This document shows positions 1 to 8,422 of a stretch of 13,728 nucleotides of DNA, piece by piece. The translations under genes and the position numbers were made by a program. The notes beneath the pieces are model-generated. The model worked only from the letters and a program-made list of their open reading frames with translations. It was not told where the DNA came from and did no database searches. Origin of the DNA: an uncultured Bacteroidales bacterium (lineage in GTDB: Bacteria > Bacteroidota > Bacteroidia > Bacteroidales > P3); contig CAMNIH010000035.1 of the NCBI GenBank assembly GCA_946540365.1, forward strand, positions 1 through 13,728, written 5' to 3'. Numbering within the stretch: position 1 is the stretch's first letter; every line of letters begins with the position of its first letter.

Positions 1-175
1 CGGTGCCATCGCCCCCGACGGGCTGCCGATGATCAACGCAGCCCGCTGCACAGCCTACTACACCACCCACCCCCCCCGCCCCCTGCCGCCCGACATCGAC
101 AGCCGGGGCTACACCCTCGGCTGCGACATCTGCCAGTCGGCCTGCCCCTACAACCGGATCAACACCACCCCCTAA
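1..175 (+). CDS. queG: Epoxyqueuosine reductase, C-terminal fragment (5' end outside window)
   Basis: The first 175 bases hold the last 57 codons of a gene that begins upstream, read from base 2 to TAA at 173-175. The visible part has a C-T-A-Y-Y-T segment and then GCDICQSACPYNR, the second ferredoxin-like C-x2-C-x3-C-P cluster motif of QueG. QueG is the cobalamin- and [4Fe-4S]-dependent cytoplasmic enzyme that reduces epoxyqueuosine to queuosine in the tRNA wobble position. The spacing from the C-x2-Y-x-T segment to the GCD-x-CQ motif matches the family. The protein stops only six residues after CPYN-R, whereas typical QueG proteins continue for roughly 50 or more residues. The identification rests on the C-terminal segment alone. 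Another ferredoxin-domain protein is possible but less likely. Confidence 0.8.
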   Translation, partial: GAIAPDGLPMINAARCTAYYTTHPPRPLPPDIDSRGYTLGCDICQSACPYNRINTTP

Positions 176-180
176 AGCCC

Positions 181-1191
181 ATGGAACGCAAGAGCAACAT
201 CGAACTGCTTCGGATCGTCAGCATGCTGATGATCATGACCCACCACTTCATCATCCACGCCCTCTACCCCGACGTGATGGATGGCAGCGCACCGGTGGGG
301 GCCGTCTGGCTCAACGCTTTGTGCTATGTGGCCGTCAACTGTTTTGTGCTCATTAGCGGCTACTTCACCATCCGCCTTTCGTGGCGACGCATCCTCTCCT
401 ATCTCTTCCTGGTGATATTCTACGCTTTCGTGATCAACCTCGCCATACGGCTGAACGCCGGCGGACGCCCAGGAAAATCCCTGCTGATCAGCAGCCTCTT
501 CCCGCTCACGCACAACAACCACTGGTGGTTCATCACGCAATACACCCTGCTGATGCTGATCTCGCCCCTGCTCAACGCGGCACTGAAAGCCATGGATGCC
601 AAGACGATGCGGATCAGTCTGCTGTGCATCCTTGTGGCCGACATCTACATCGGCTGGTGGGGCAGTGTGGACAATGGATACTCCATCTTCCACTTCATCA
701 CGCTCTATGTTCTGGGCAACACCCTCCGCCAGAGCGAGGACACCCTTGCGGCACACGCATGGCTGAAACGGTACCCGAAGGCCAAACTGCTGGCCGTCTA
801 CCTGCTGGCCGCCACGCTATGGGCCGCACTTGTAATGTGGCAGGACACCCCGCCGCTCATCAACCGCAGCGAACTGTCGTACAACCATCCGCTCGTCATG
901 CTGGGAGCCGCCGCCCTCTTTTGCCTATTCCTGCGCCTCAACGTCCACAACAACAAGGTTATCAACCGCATAGCGCAGTCGGCCATTGCCGCCTATCTGC
1001 TGCAGGACGCGCTGCCCGAGATATACCCTCTATCCGTCAAATACCTATCCCAACCGACGACATGGGGCAACCTGGGAGTCATCCTGCTGGCAGCAGTCGG
1101 ATTTTTCCTGTTTGCACTGCTCTTCGACCAGGTGCGTCTCCTGTCGTACCGGCTGTTGGAAAAGATCTTCACACGCCGGAAAACAGTGTGA
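181..1191 (+). CDS. Acyltransferase family 3 integral membrane protein
   Basis: This 336-aa polytopic membrane protein belongs to the acyltransferase-3 family (Acyl_transf_3, OafA/NolL type), which transfers acetyl or other acyl groups to extracytoplasmic sugars of polysaccharides, LPS or peptidoglycan. The N-terminus has the family hallmark: R-x-S-N-I-E-L-L-R-I followed by a first membrane helix containing the H21-H22 pair expected at the active site. About ten hydrophobic segments can be seen, including residues 43-64, 71-91, 117-135, 203-220, 237-252 and 296-316, and there is an N-H-W-W-F motif at 113-117. The ATG lies 5 bp after the queG stop and no better start is visible, so the two genes are probably cotranscribed. 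The substrate cannot be told from sequence; no glycan-synthesis genes are seen beside it. Confidence 0.85.
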   Translation: MERKSNIELLRIVSMLMIMTHHFIIHALYPDVMDGSAPVGAVWLNALCYVAVNCFVLISGYFTIRLSWRRILSYLFLVIFYAFVINLAIRLNAGGRPGKSLLISSLFPLTHNNHWWFITQYTLLMLISPLLNAALKAMDAKTMRISLLCILVADIYIGWWGSVDNGYSIFHFITLYVLGNTLRQSEDTLAAHAWLKRYPKAKLLAVYLLAATLWAALVMWQDTPPLINRSELSYNHPLVMLGAAALFCLFLRLNVHNNKVINRIAQSAIAAYLLQDALPEIYPLSVKYLSQPTTWGNLGVILLAAVGFFLFALLFDQVRLLSYRLLEKIFTRRKTV

Positions 1192-1212
1192 GCCCGCAGG
1201 GTGCAAAGAGCC

Positions 1213-1241
1213 TGTTGCAGGGGGACAAGGCAACATTTTTT
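1213..1241 (+). terminator. Candidate Rho-independent terminator after the acyltransferase gene
   Basis: An inverted repeat, TGTTGC at 1213-1218 and GCAACA at 1230-1235, with an 11-nt loop is followed directly by six T residues (1236-1241). The stem is short (6 bp), so termination may be partial. It lies 22 bp after the acyltransferase stop codon and just before the bamD promoter, which is where a terminator separating the two units would be expected. Confidence 0.5.
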
Positions 1242-1271
1242 CGCGTAATTTAAAAAAAAGGCGTATCTTTG
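1238..1271 (+). promoter_or_regulatory. Bacteroidota-type promoter for the bamD-uvrA operon
   Basis: TATCTTTG at 1264-1271 matches the Bacteroidota sigma factor -7 consensus TAnnTTTG exactly. A T-rich element ending at about 1243 lies about 20 bp upstream, the right place for the -33 box (usually TTTG), although it is not a perfect match. The AT-rich spacer contrasts with the GC-rich surroundings. The expected transcription start, a few bases after 1271, falls at or very near the bamD ATG at 1278, so the transcript may be nearly leaderless. Confidence 0.65.
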
Positions 1272-1277
1272 CACGCT

Positions 1278-2096
1278 ATGAAAAATATAAAAACCATCAT
1301 AGGAATTTGCGCAACGTGCTTAGTCCTAACATCTTGTAATGGATACGAGAAATTGCTCAACAGCAACAATTATGAGGCCAAGTACGAAGCAGCCATGCGC
1401 TATTACAACAACAACAGCTACTCGAAGGCCATCCAGCTGTTCGAGAACCTGACGCTGCACTACCGCGGCAAGGAGAATGCCGAGGAGATTGCGTGGTACT
1501 ATGCCCAGTGCCTGTACAAGGAGAAGGACTACTTTACGGCGGCCTACCAGTTCAAGCGCTTCACGCGTCAGTTCCCCTACAGCACACGGTTAGAAGACGC
1601 CACCTATCTGTCGGCCCGCTGCAAGTACCTCGACTCGCCCGAGTACGCGCTGGACCAGAAGGTGACGCGCGAAGCCATCGAGGAGATGGAGAGCTTCGCC
1701 GAACGGTGGCCCCGCAGCACCTACATGCCCGAGGTGAACCGCTGCTTGGACGAGATGCGCGAGAAGCTGATGAAGAAGGACTATGAGATAGCCTACGGCT
1801 ACTACTTCACGGAGGAATACCACGCGGCCTACGAGTCGTTCCGTCGTTTTCTGAACCTCTACCCCGAGTCGACGCAACGCGAGGAGGCCATGTTCTACCA
1901 GCTCGACGCTGGCTACCGCTTCGCCATCAACAGCCGCGAGGACAAGCAGCGCGAGCGCCTGCAGCTGGTGGTCAACGACTTCGAGAAGTTCAGCAGCAGC
2001 TTTGCCGGGTCGAAACGGCTGGCTGCCGCCCAGAACATCTACACCAAGGCGCGCGCCGCACTGACCACCCTCGAGCAGGGGGCCTCCATCGAGTAA
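1278..2096 (+). CDS. bamD: Outer membrane protein assembly factor BamD (lipoprotein)
   Basis: This 272-aa lipoprotein is the BamD/YfiO component of the BAM complex, which inserts beta-barrel proteins into the outer membrane from the periplasmic face. It has a lipoprotein signal peptide with lipobox L17-T18-S19-C20 and then TPR-like helical pairs, seen around residues 42-60 (Y-x-K-A-I-x-L-F-E), 71-108 (A-W-Y-Y-A-Q-C-L-Y-K and the following Q-F-P-Y-S-T-R) and 173-216 (Y-Y-F-T-E-E-Y-H-A-A-Y and L-Y-P-E-S-T). The P-x-S-T turns are typical of the family. ATG at 1278 was chosen because it gives a standard signal peptide; an in-frame TTG at 1269 would add three residues but lies inside the promoter. 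The neighbours rpoZ and coaBC match a gene order common in Bacteroidales. Confidence 0.93.
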   Translation: MKNIKTIIGICATCLVLTSCNGYEKLLNSNNYEAKYEAAMRYYNNNSYSKAIQLFENLTLHYRGKENAEEIAWYYAQCLYKEKDYFTAAYQFKRFTRQFPYSTRLEDATYLSARCKYLDSPEYALDQKVTREAIEEMESFAERWPRSTYMPEVNRCLDEMREKLMKKDYEIAYGYYFTEEYHAAYESFRRFLNLYPESTQREEAMFYQLDAGYRFAINSREDKQRERLQLVVNDFEKFSSSFAGSKRLAAAQNIYTKARAALTTLEQGASIE

Positions 2097-2131
2097 TCAA
2101 CAAACAAGAAGAGAAACAACATACATACATC

Positions 2132-2506
2132 ATGGAAGAAAAGAAAAAAAAGGTAATCAACACCACCATCACGCGCAACACCGCCGACTTCAGCAACATG
2201 ACCAACAACATCTATGAGACCGTGGCCGTGCTCACCAAGCGCGCCAACCAGATCGCGGCCGAGGAGAAGAAAGAGTTGCACAGCAAGATCGACGACTTCA
2301 AGAGCAACAACGACAGCGTGGACGAGATCTTCGAGAACCGCGAGCAGGTGGAGATCGTGCGCCGCTACGAGCAGCAGCCCAAGCCCAGCCTGGAGGCCAC
2401 CGAGGAGTACCTCGAAGGCAAGATCTACTACCGCAACCCCGCCAAGGAGGATCAGCAGAAGCGCCACCTCGAGGAGCTGGAGGAGCAAGTCATCAACGAA
2501 CAGTAA
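2132..2506 (+). CDS. rpoZ: RNA polymerase omega-like subunit (Bacteroidota type)
   Basis: This 124-aa protein resembles the divergent omega subunit (Rpb6/RpoZ family) of Bacteroidota RNA polymerase, which helps assemble and stabilise the beta' subunit. The most telling segment is NIYETVAVLTKRANQI at residues 26-41, followed by A-E-E-K-K-E-L. The second half (about 45-124) is highly charged, mostly Glu/Lys/Arg, and predicted helical. The ATG is 35 bp after the bamD stop and is preceded by an A/C-rich leader (AACATACATACATC) with no Shine-Dalgarno motif, usual for the phylum. Placement between bamD and coaBC supports the call. Sequence similarity to classical omega is limited to the central segment. 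Confidence 0.82.
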   Translation: MEEKKKKVINTTITRNTADFSNMTNNIYETVAVLTKRANQIAAEEKKELHSKIDDFKSNNDSVDEIFENREQVEIVRRYEQQPKPSLEATEEYLEGKIYYRNPAKEDQQKRHLEELEEQVINEQ

Positions 2507-2524
2507 GACACCAAGTCCGCAGGG

Positions 2525-3712
2525 ATGAACATCGTCGTTGGCATCACAGGAGGCATCGCCGCCTACAAGGCGCCCGAGCTGGTGCGGCAGCTGGTGAAAG
2601 CAGGCCACACGGTGCGCTGCGCCGTCACCGAGCACGCGCTGCAGTTTGTCACGCGCGTCACCCTCGAGACCGTCAGCGGGGCGCCGCTCTACAGCGACCT
2701 CTTCGCCTCGGGCGGCACCGAGCACATCTCGCTCAAGGACTGGGGCGACATGCTGGTGGTGGCTCCGGCGACGGCCAACATCATCGGCAAGGTGGCCTCC
2801 GGCATCGCCGACGACGCCCTGTCGACGCTGCTGCTGGCCTTCTCGGGCAAGCCGGTCGTCATGGCCCCGGCGATGAACAGCCTTATGTGGGCCCATCCGG
2901 CCGTGCAGCGCAACATGGCCACCCTCCGCTCGTGGGGCATCCACACCGTGGGGCCCGCCGAGGGCGAGCTAGCCTGCGGCACGTCGGGCGTGGGGCGCAT
3001 GGCCGAGCCGGAGGAGATCGTCGGGTATGTTGCAACACTGTTGCAACACACAGAACCATTGGCCGAGCCATTGGCCGGGCAGCGCTGGCTGGTGACCGCC
3101 GGGCCCACCTACGAGCGCATCGACTCGGTGCGCTTCATCGGCAACTACAGCAGCGGCAAGATGGGCTTCGCCCTGGCCGAAGCGCTGGCCGCCCAAGGGG
3201 CCGACGTGGAGCTCGTCAGCGGCCCCACCCACCTGGACTGCCGCCACCCACGGGTACATCTGGTGCGCGTGGAGAGCGCCCGCGAGATGTACGCCGCCGC
3301 CGTCAAGGCCTTCCCCGCCTGCCGCGGGGCCATCCTCTCGGCCGCCGTGGCCGACTACCGGCCCGAGAGCTGCGCCGACCACAAGCTCAAGAAGCAGGGT
3401 GACGAGGGCATGACCCTCCGCCTGGTGCAGAACCCCGACATCCTGGCCACCCTCGGCGGCATGAAGAACGCCGGGCAACGCCTGGTGGGCTTCGCCCTCG
3501 AGACCGACCACGAACTGGAGAACGCCCAGGGCAAACTGGAGCGCAAACATCTGGACTACATCGTCATGAACTCGCTGCGCGACGCCGGAGCCGGCTTCGG
3601 CGTGGACACCAACAAGGTGACCATCCTCGGCGCCGACGGCAGCCGCGAGGAGAGCCCCCTGCTGAGCAAGCAGGAGATCGCCCGTCTAATCGTCAACAAA
3701 GTCACGTCATGA
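2525..3712 (+). CDS. coaBC: Bifunctional phosphopantothenoylcysteine decarboxylase / phosphopantothenate-cysteine ligase
   Basis: This 395-aa cytoplasmic enzyme carries two consecutive steps of coenzyme A synthesis: ligation of cysteine to 4'-phosphopantothenate (CoaB) and FMN-dependent decarboxylation of the product (CoaC). CoaC domain, about 1-175: GITGGIAAYK at 6-15, catalytic His67 in T-E-H-I-S-L, the P-x-M-N-x-x-M-W motif near 115-122, and the substrate-clamp A-C-G-T-S-G-x-G-R-M with Cys151. CoaB domain, about 186-395: V-T-A-G-P-T-x-E at 190-197, N-Y-S-S-G-K-M-G at 207-214, A-A-V-A-D-Y at 273-278 and the lysines of K-L-K-K (287-290), N-P-D at 303-305, and G-F-A-L-E-T at 322-327. The domain linker is encoded by two small tandem repeats. 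The stop overlaps the next start by 4 bp (ATGA). Confidence 0.96.
   Translation: MNIVVGITGGIAAYKAPELVRQLVKAGHTVRCAVTEHALQFVTRVTLETVSGAPLYSDLFASGGTEHISLKDWGDMLVVAPATANIIGKVASGIADDALSTLLLAFSGKPVVMAPAMNSLMWAHPAVQRNMATLRSWGIHTVGPAEGELACGTSGVGRMAEPEEIVGYVATLLQHTEPLAEPLAGQRWLVTAGPTYERIDSVRFIGNYSSGKMGFALAEALAAQGADVELVSGPTHLDCRHPRVHLVRVESAREMYAAAVKAFPACRGAILSAAVADYRPESCADHKLKKQGDEGMTLRLVQNPDILATLGGMKNAGQRLVGFALETDHELENAQGKLERKHLDYIVMNSLRDAGAGFGVDTNKVTILGADGSREESPLLSKQEIARLIVNKVTS
3028..3049 (+). repeat. Tandem 11-bp repeat with palindromic core inside coaBC
   Basis: TGTTGCAACAC occurs twice in tandem (3028-3038 and 3039-3049). The first ten bases of each copy are a perfect palindrome. The 11-bp period is out of step with codons, so the two copies are read in different frames (residues about Y168 to H175). 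It lies in the linker between the CoaC and CoaB domains. Confidence 0.9.
3056..3079 (+). repeat. Tandem 12-bp repeat in the coaBC linker
   Basis: Two copies of a 12-bp unit, CCATTGGCCGAG then CCATTGGCCGGG, differ at one base. They are in frame and encode a duplicated E-P-L-A tetrapeptide at residues 177-184, in the flexible linker just before the CoaB domain. Confidence 0.85.
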
Positions 3713-4683
3713 AGAAGCTTTCTGTCGTCGCCATCATACTGGCCTCTTTGGCTATTGCCGGAGAAGCCTTTATTTTTGCCACCCGCAAGGAGGAGAGCGA
3801 GGCGGTACACCAGCGCGCCATCCGTGCCGACTACCGCATCTACGCCCCCTCGATACCGGACACCCTCAGCTTTGCCGGCGAGCGGGTGCCGCTGAACCAG
3901 TACTATGTGCGCGAGAGCCTCGACCGCGAGCTGGTGAGCAACATGTACTACCAGTCGAACACCCTCTTCAACATCAAGCGCGCCACGCGCGTCTTCCCCA
4001 CCATCGAGCGCATACTGAAGGAGCAGGGAGTGCCGGAGGACTTCAAATACCTCTGCGTCATCGAGAGCGGCCTGCAGTGCGTCACCTCGCCCGCCGGGGC
4101 CCAGGGCTGGTGGCAGTTCATGAAGACCACCGGGCAGAAATACGGCCTCGAAGTGGGCGACGACATCGACATGCGCAACCACCTGGAGGCCTCGACGGTG
4201 GCGGCATGCAAGTACCTGAAGGACCTCAAGCGGCGCTTCGGCAGCTGGACCTCGGCCGCCGCAGCCTACAACTGCGGCGAGGGCGGCCTCAACAAGCGTC
4301 TCGTGGCCCAGCGTCAGGACAGCTACTACGAGCTGCTGCTCAACCAGGAGACCCAGCGCTACGTCTACCGCATCCTGGCCCTGAAGCTCATCATGCAGCA
4401 CCCGCAGGACTACGGCTTCTACGTGCGCCGCTGCGACACCTACCCCGAAGTGCCCACCACCGAGGTGGACCTCGGCGGACAGGAGGTCGACCTGGTGGAC
4501 TTCGCCACCGAGCACGGCACCACCTACAAGGTGCTGCGCTCGCTCAACCCATGGCTCACCTCCAGCACCCTCAAGAACAAAGCCGGAAAGACCTACAAGG
4601 TAAAGATACCGGTCAAGAAAGGGACCGAATACAACACCATCGTGAAGGGCAAGCACGACACGACACTGATAGAAAAAATCTAA
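3709..4683 (+). CDS. Membrane-associated lytic murein transglycosylase (MltD-type, SLT domain) with a LysM-like tail
   Basis: This 324-aa protein has an N-terminal hydrophobic segment (residues 4-23, signal peptide or anchor) and an SLT lytic transglycosylase domain at about 85-240. Such enzymes cleave the MurNAc-GlcNAc bond of peptidoglycan in the periplasm and leave 1,6-anhydroMurNAc ends. Visible motifs are V-I-E119-S-G-L (Glu119 is the catalytic acid), S-P-A-G-A-Q-G-W-W-Q-F-M at 127-138 and A-A-Y-N-C-G-E-G-G at 185-193. Residues about 252-303 look like one degenerate LysM module (L-V-D-F-A, L-R-S-L-N-P, G-K-T-Y-K-V-K-I-P) without the usual G-D-T-L opening, so glycan binding there is uncertain. 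It starts in a 4-bp overlap with coaBC, which suggests translational coupling. Confidence 0.88.
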   Translation: MKKLSVVAIILASLAIAGEAFIFATRKEESEAVHQRAIRADYRIYAPSIPDTLSFAGERVPLNQYYVRESLDRELVSNMYYQSNTLFNIKRATRVFPTIERILKEQGVPEDFKYLCVIESGLQCVTSPAGAQGWWQFMKTTGQKYGLEVGDDIDMRNHLEASTVAACKYLKDLKRRFGSWTSAAAAYNCGEGGLNKRLVAQRQDSYYELLLNQETQRYVYRILALKLIMQHPQDYGFYVRRCDTYPEVPTTEVDLGGQEVDLVDFATEHGTTYKVLRSLNPWLTSSTLKNKAGKTYKVKIPVKKGTEYNTIVKGKHDTTLIEKI

Positions 4684-4695
4684 ACACATTTCACA

Positions 4696-5565
4696 ATGAA
4701 AAAAAGAATATTACAGTTCTGGCTCCTGGCAGCAATCGGTCTGCTGGCCGGCTGCGAGAAGGAGAACACAGAGGAACCCAACGACAGCGTCTACCGCCTC
4801 CCCGAGGAATATCACGACATGACTGCCGACCGGCATTTGAAAAAAATCTATACCGAGGACGAGGAAAGCATTTACGACTGGACGGGAAACAACGACACCG
4901 TCGTCATCCCCGATTCGACAGTGTTCACCTGGGAGGGCGATCGGTTGACTTCTGTGCGTCAATACATTTATTCCGCGTCAGAATTCGACAACCACGTGTA
5001 TTTGTGCCAGAATGATGTTCTCTCATTCTCTTACGAGGGGGACAGAATCGTCAATATCCACGGCGTTTCAACTTTCTACAGCCTTGACACTGCCGGCAAC
5101 ATCAATCCACCCGACACGTGGGAGTGGGACGAGCCGTTCACCTACACAGGCAGATACCTCACCGAGATGGGTGGCCAAAAGGTGTTCTACAACGACAGCA
5201 GCGATGTCATCGACATCCAGTTTCTATGGGACGGCCAATGGATTTCCCATTTCAGGAACCCAGTATGGCAAAACCGCAACCTCACACAAGTGACGTATGT
5301 AAATCCGACCGACGACGAAAACATACCGTATACAATGGGCTACAGCTACGACAACAAGATCTCCCCCTACCGCTGCATCCCGCGCGAGTTTGCAATCTAT
5401 TGGTACCTTTTAGGTGGAAATCTGTCGAAAAACAACATAACTTCGAAATATATTGACAACAACTGCTACGCCACCTACACCTACGAGTACGACGGCGACT
5501 ACCCCACGACCCGCACCTGGGAATCCCCTAATTCTACAATAACCACTCACTACGAGTACGAATAA
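4696..5565 (+). CDS. Hypothetical lipoprotein with YD-like strand repeats
   Basis: I do not recognise a named family for this 289-aa protein. It has a clear lipoprotein signal peptide: M-K-K-R, a hydrophobic core and lipobox L-A-G-C20, so it should be exported and lipidated; the acidic/Asn residues after Cys20 fit a Bacteroidota surface or periplasmic lipoprotein. The mature part contains recurring strand-like units of the type aromatic-x-aromatic-x-G-D-R-L/I-x-x-[31 protein letters not shown], and a final [11 protein letters not shown]. These resemble the loose YD-type repeats of many Bacteroidota lipoproteins (DUF4595-like), which suggests a beta-rich repeat fold. It lies 12 bp after the transglycosylase gene and 6 bp before uvrA. 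It is visibly more AT-rich than its neighbours. Confidence 0.75.
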   Translation: MKKRILQFWLLAAIGLLAGCEKENTEEPNDSVYRLPEEYHDMTADRHLKKIYTEDEESIYDWTGNNDTVVIPDSTVFTWEGDRLTSVRQYIYSASEFDNHVYLCQNDVLSFSYEGDRIVNIHGVSTFYSLDTAGNINPPDTWEWDEPFTYTGRYLTEMGGQKVFYNDSSDVIDIQFLWDGQWISHFRNPVWQNRNLTQVTYVNPTDDENIPYTMGYSYDNKISPYRCIPREFAIYWYLLGGNLSKNNITSKYIDNNCYATYTYEYDGDYPTTRTWESPNSTITTHYEYE

Positions 5566-5571
5566 TCCCCT

Positions 5572-8421
5572 ATGGACAACGGCGAGAAGATCAAAATACT
5601 TGGTGCCCGTGAGCACAACCTGCAGAACATCGATCTGGAGATACCGCGCAACCAACTGGTGGTGTTTACGGGACTGAGCGGCAGCGGCAAGTCCTCCCTG
5701 GCCTTCGACACCATCCACGCCGAGGGGCAGCGCCGCTACATGGAGACCTTCTCGGCCTATGCCCGCCATTTCATCGGCAACATGGAGCGGCCTGACGTCG
5801 ACCTCATCGAGGGCCTCTCGCCCGTCATCGCCATCGAACAGAAGAGCACCAACAACAACCCGCGCTCGACCGTGGGCACCATCACCGACACCTACGACTT
5901 CCTGCGCCTCCTCTACGCCCGCATTGGCAAGGCCTACAGCCTCGACAGCGGCAAGCCCATGGTCAAGTACAGCGAGGAGAAGATCATCGAACTCATCAAG
6001 GAGAGCTACGGCTCGCACGACATCCTCATCATGGCGCCGCTGGTCAAGGGGCGCAAGGGCCACTACCGCGAGCTCTTCGAGCAGGTGGCCAAGAAGGGCT
6101 TCCTCAAGGTGAGGGTGGACGGCGAGGTGAAGGAGATCACCTACAAGATGCAGGTGGACCGCTACAAGGTACACGACATCGAGCTCGTCGTCGACCGCCT
6201 GCGCGCCACCGGCAACGCCGCCCGTCTGCGCGAGGCCGTCCAGACCGCCTTCCGCCAGGGCAAGGGCATCCTCATGGTGCTCGACAACGACGACAAGGGC
6301 GCCATCCGCTACTTTAGCAAGATGCTCATGGACCCCGACACGGGCCTCTCCTACCCCGAACCCGAGCCCAACACCTTCTCGTTCAACTCGCCCTACGGCG
6401 CCTGCCCCCACTGCAACGGTCTGGGCGAGGTGGCACAGATCGACATGAAGAAGCTCATCCCCAACGCCAAGAAGAGCATCCGCGACGGCGGCATCGAGGT
6501 GCTGGGCAAATACTCGCCCACCAACTACGTCTACCGCAAGCTGGAACTCATGGGCAAGCACTACGACTTCACGCTCGACGACCCCATCGAGAAGATCAGC
6601 GAGGAGGCCATGAACGCCATCCTCTACGGCACCGCCGGCTTCACCGGCATCGAGGATCCCGAAGACCCCGGCTTCCTCAGCGGCTTCCCTGGCATCGTCT
6701 CCTACATCGCCAACCTCAGCAACGAGGACTCGCCCTCGAGCCTGCAGAAGTGGGCCGCCTCGTTCATGAACACCGTCCCCTGCCCCGAATGCCACGGCCA
6801 CCGGCTGAAGCCCGAGAGCCTCGCCTTCCGCATACTGGACAAGAACATCGGCGACCTGGCCGACATGGATCTGCTGGAGCTGCAGGAGTGGCTCACCGCC
6901 CTCGAGCCGCAGCTCGACGAGCGCGACCGCACCGTGGCCCACGACGTGCTGACCGAGATCCTCAAACGCCTCACCTTCCTCAACAACGTGGGCGTAGGCT
7001 ACCTCAGCATGAACCGCAGCGCCCGCACCCTCAGCGGCGGCGAGGCCCAGCGCATACGCCTCGCCACCCAGATCGGATCCCAGCTGGTCAACGTGCTCTA
7101 CATCCTCGACGAGCCCTCCATCGGCCTCCACCAGCGCGACAACCGCCGTCTGATCGACGCTCTCAAGCAGCTGCGCGACCTCGGCAACTCCGTCATCGTC
7201 GTCGAACACGACCGCGACATGATGCTCGCCGCCGACTACCTCGTCGACATCGGCCCCGGCGCCGGCATCCACGGCGGCAAGGTGCTCTTCGCCGGCACCC
7301 CCGACACCAATTCCCATGCATCAGGCGACAGCCTGACGCTGGACTACCTCGCGCGCCGGCGCGACATCGCCATCCCCCACCGCCGCCCCGTCGCCGGACA
7401 CGACCACCTCGTCCTGCGCGGCGCCACGGGCAACAACCTCAAGGGCGTCGACCTCGACTTGCCCCTCGGGCTCCTCGTCTGCGTCACCGGCGTCAGCGGC
7501 TCCGGCAAGTCCACCCTCATCAACGACACCCTGCAGCCCATCCTCAGCCAGCACTTCTACCACTCGCTGCGGGCGCCCCTGCCCTACGAGTCGATCGAGG
7601 GCATCGAGCATATCGACAAAGTCATCCAGATCGACCAGTCGCCCATCGGCCGCACACCGCGCTCCAACCCCGCCACCTACGTGGGCCTCTTCGACGACAT
7701 ACGGCGCCTCTTCGCCGAGCTGCCCTCGGCCCGCATCCGCGGCTACAAGGCCGGCCGCTTCTCCTTCAACGTCAGCGGCGGCCGCTGCGAACACTGCAAG
7801 GGCGCCGGCCTGCGCACCATCGAGATGAACTTCCTGCCCGACGTCTACGTCCAGTGCGAGGTCTGCGGCGGCAAGCGCTACAACCGCGAGACTCTCGAGA
7901 TCCGCTACCGCGGCAAGTCCATCTCCGACATCCTCGACATGACCATCAACCAGGCCGTCGACTTCTTCGCCTCGATGCCCAAACTGCACCGCAAGCTCAA
8001 GACCCTCCAGGACGTGGGCCTCGGCTACATCACCCTCGGCCAGCAGTCCACCACCCTCAGCGGCGGCGAAGCACAGCGCATCAAACTGGCCACCGAACTC
8101 AGCAAGTCCGACACCGGCCGCACCCTCTACATCCTCGACGAGCCCACCACCGGCCTCCACTTCGACGACATACGCGTGCTGCTCGACGTGCTGCAGAAAC
8201 TCGTCGACCGCGGCAACACTGTCCTCGTCATCGAACACAATATGGACGTTATCAAGGTGGCCGACTGGATCATCGACCTCGGGCCCGACGGCGGCCGCGC
8301 CGGTGGCAACATCACCTTCTGCGGCACCCCCGAAGAGCTGGCCAAACAAAAGAACAACTTCACCGGACGCTACCTCAAAGAGGAACTCGACGCCATGAAG
8401 AAATCCCGAAAGCAGTCCTGA
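5572..8421 (+). CDS. uvrA: Excinuclease ABC subunit A
   Basis: This 949-aa cytoplasmic ATPase is the damage-sensing subunit of UvrABC nucleotide excision repair; it binds UvrB and loads it on lesions. It has two ABC modules: Walker [10 protein letters not shown] at 34-42 and GVSGSGKST at 640-648, signatures L-S-G-G-E-A-Q-R at 487-494 and 829-836, and Walker [10 protein letters not shown] (512-520) and L-D-E-P-T-T-G-L-H (855-863). Zinc-ligand C-x2-C pairs lie at 278/281, 404/407, 739/742 and 762/765. The signature-I insertion, including the UvrB-binding region, is present at about 85-250, so this is a canonical full-length UvrA rather than the short UvrA2 type. Length and all motifs are normal. 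The start is 6 bp after the lipoprotein stop, so it is probably read from the shared operon. It converges on the thioesterase gene with 1 bp between the stop codons. Confidence 0.97.
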   Translation: MDNGEKIKILGAREHNLQNIDLEIPRNQLVVFTGLSGSGKSSLAFDTIHAEGQRRYMETFSAYARHFIGNMERPDVDLIEGLSPVIAIEQKSTNNNPRSTVGTITDTYDFLRLLYARIGKAYSLDSGKPMVKYSEEKIIELIKESYGSHDILIMAPLVKGRKGHYRELFEQVAKKGFLKVRVDGEVKEITYKMQVDRYKVHDIELVVDRLRATGNAARLREAVQTAFRQGKGILMVLDNDDKGAIRYFSKMLMDPDTGLSYPEPEPNTFSFNSPYGACPHCNGLGEVAQIDMKKLIPNAKKSIRDGGIEVLGKYSPTNYVYRKLELMGKHYDFTLDDPIEKISEEAMNAILYGTAGFTGIEDPEDPGFLSGFPGIVSYIANLSNEDSPSSLQKWAASFMNTVPCPECHGHRLKPESLAFRILDKNIGDLADMDLLELQEWLTALEPQLDERDRTVAHDVLTEILKRLTFLNNVGVGYLSMNRSARTLSGGEAQRIRLATQIGSQLVNVLYILDEPSIGLHQRDNRRLIDALKQLRDLGNSVIVVEHDRDMMLAADYLVDIGPGAGIHGGKVLFAGTPDTNSHASGDSLTLDYLARRRDIAIPHRRPVAGHDHLVLRGATGNNLKGVDLDLPLGLLVCVTGVSGSGKSTLINDTLQPILSQHFYHSLRAPLPYESIEGIEHIDKVIQIDQSPIGRTPRSNPATYVGLFDDIRRLFAELPSARIRGYKAGRFSFNVSGGRCEHCKGAGLRTIEMNFLPDVYVQCEVCGGKRYNRETLEIRYRGKSISDILDMTINQAVDFFASMPKLHRKLKTLQDVGLGYITLGQQSTTLSGGEAQRIKLATELSKSDTGRTLYILDEPTTGLHFDDIRVLLDVLQKLVDRGNTVLVIEHNMDVIKVADWIIDLGPDGGRAGGNITFCGTPEELAKQKNNFTGRYLKEELDAMKKSRKQS

Positions 8422-8422
8422 T

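Noticed and set aside
130..181. A frameshift in one of the C-runs near the queG end as the cause of its short C-terminus.
   Set aside because: The sequence after the stop is immediately the acyltransferase gene, with a good N-terminal family motif, so no displaced QueG tail exists in any frame.
1269..1277. TTG at 1269 as the bamD start, adding three residues.
   Set aside because: It lies within the -7 promoter element and would lengthen a lipoprotein signal peptide that is already complete from the ATG at 1278.
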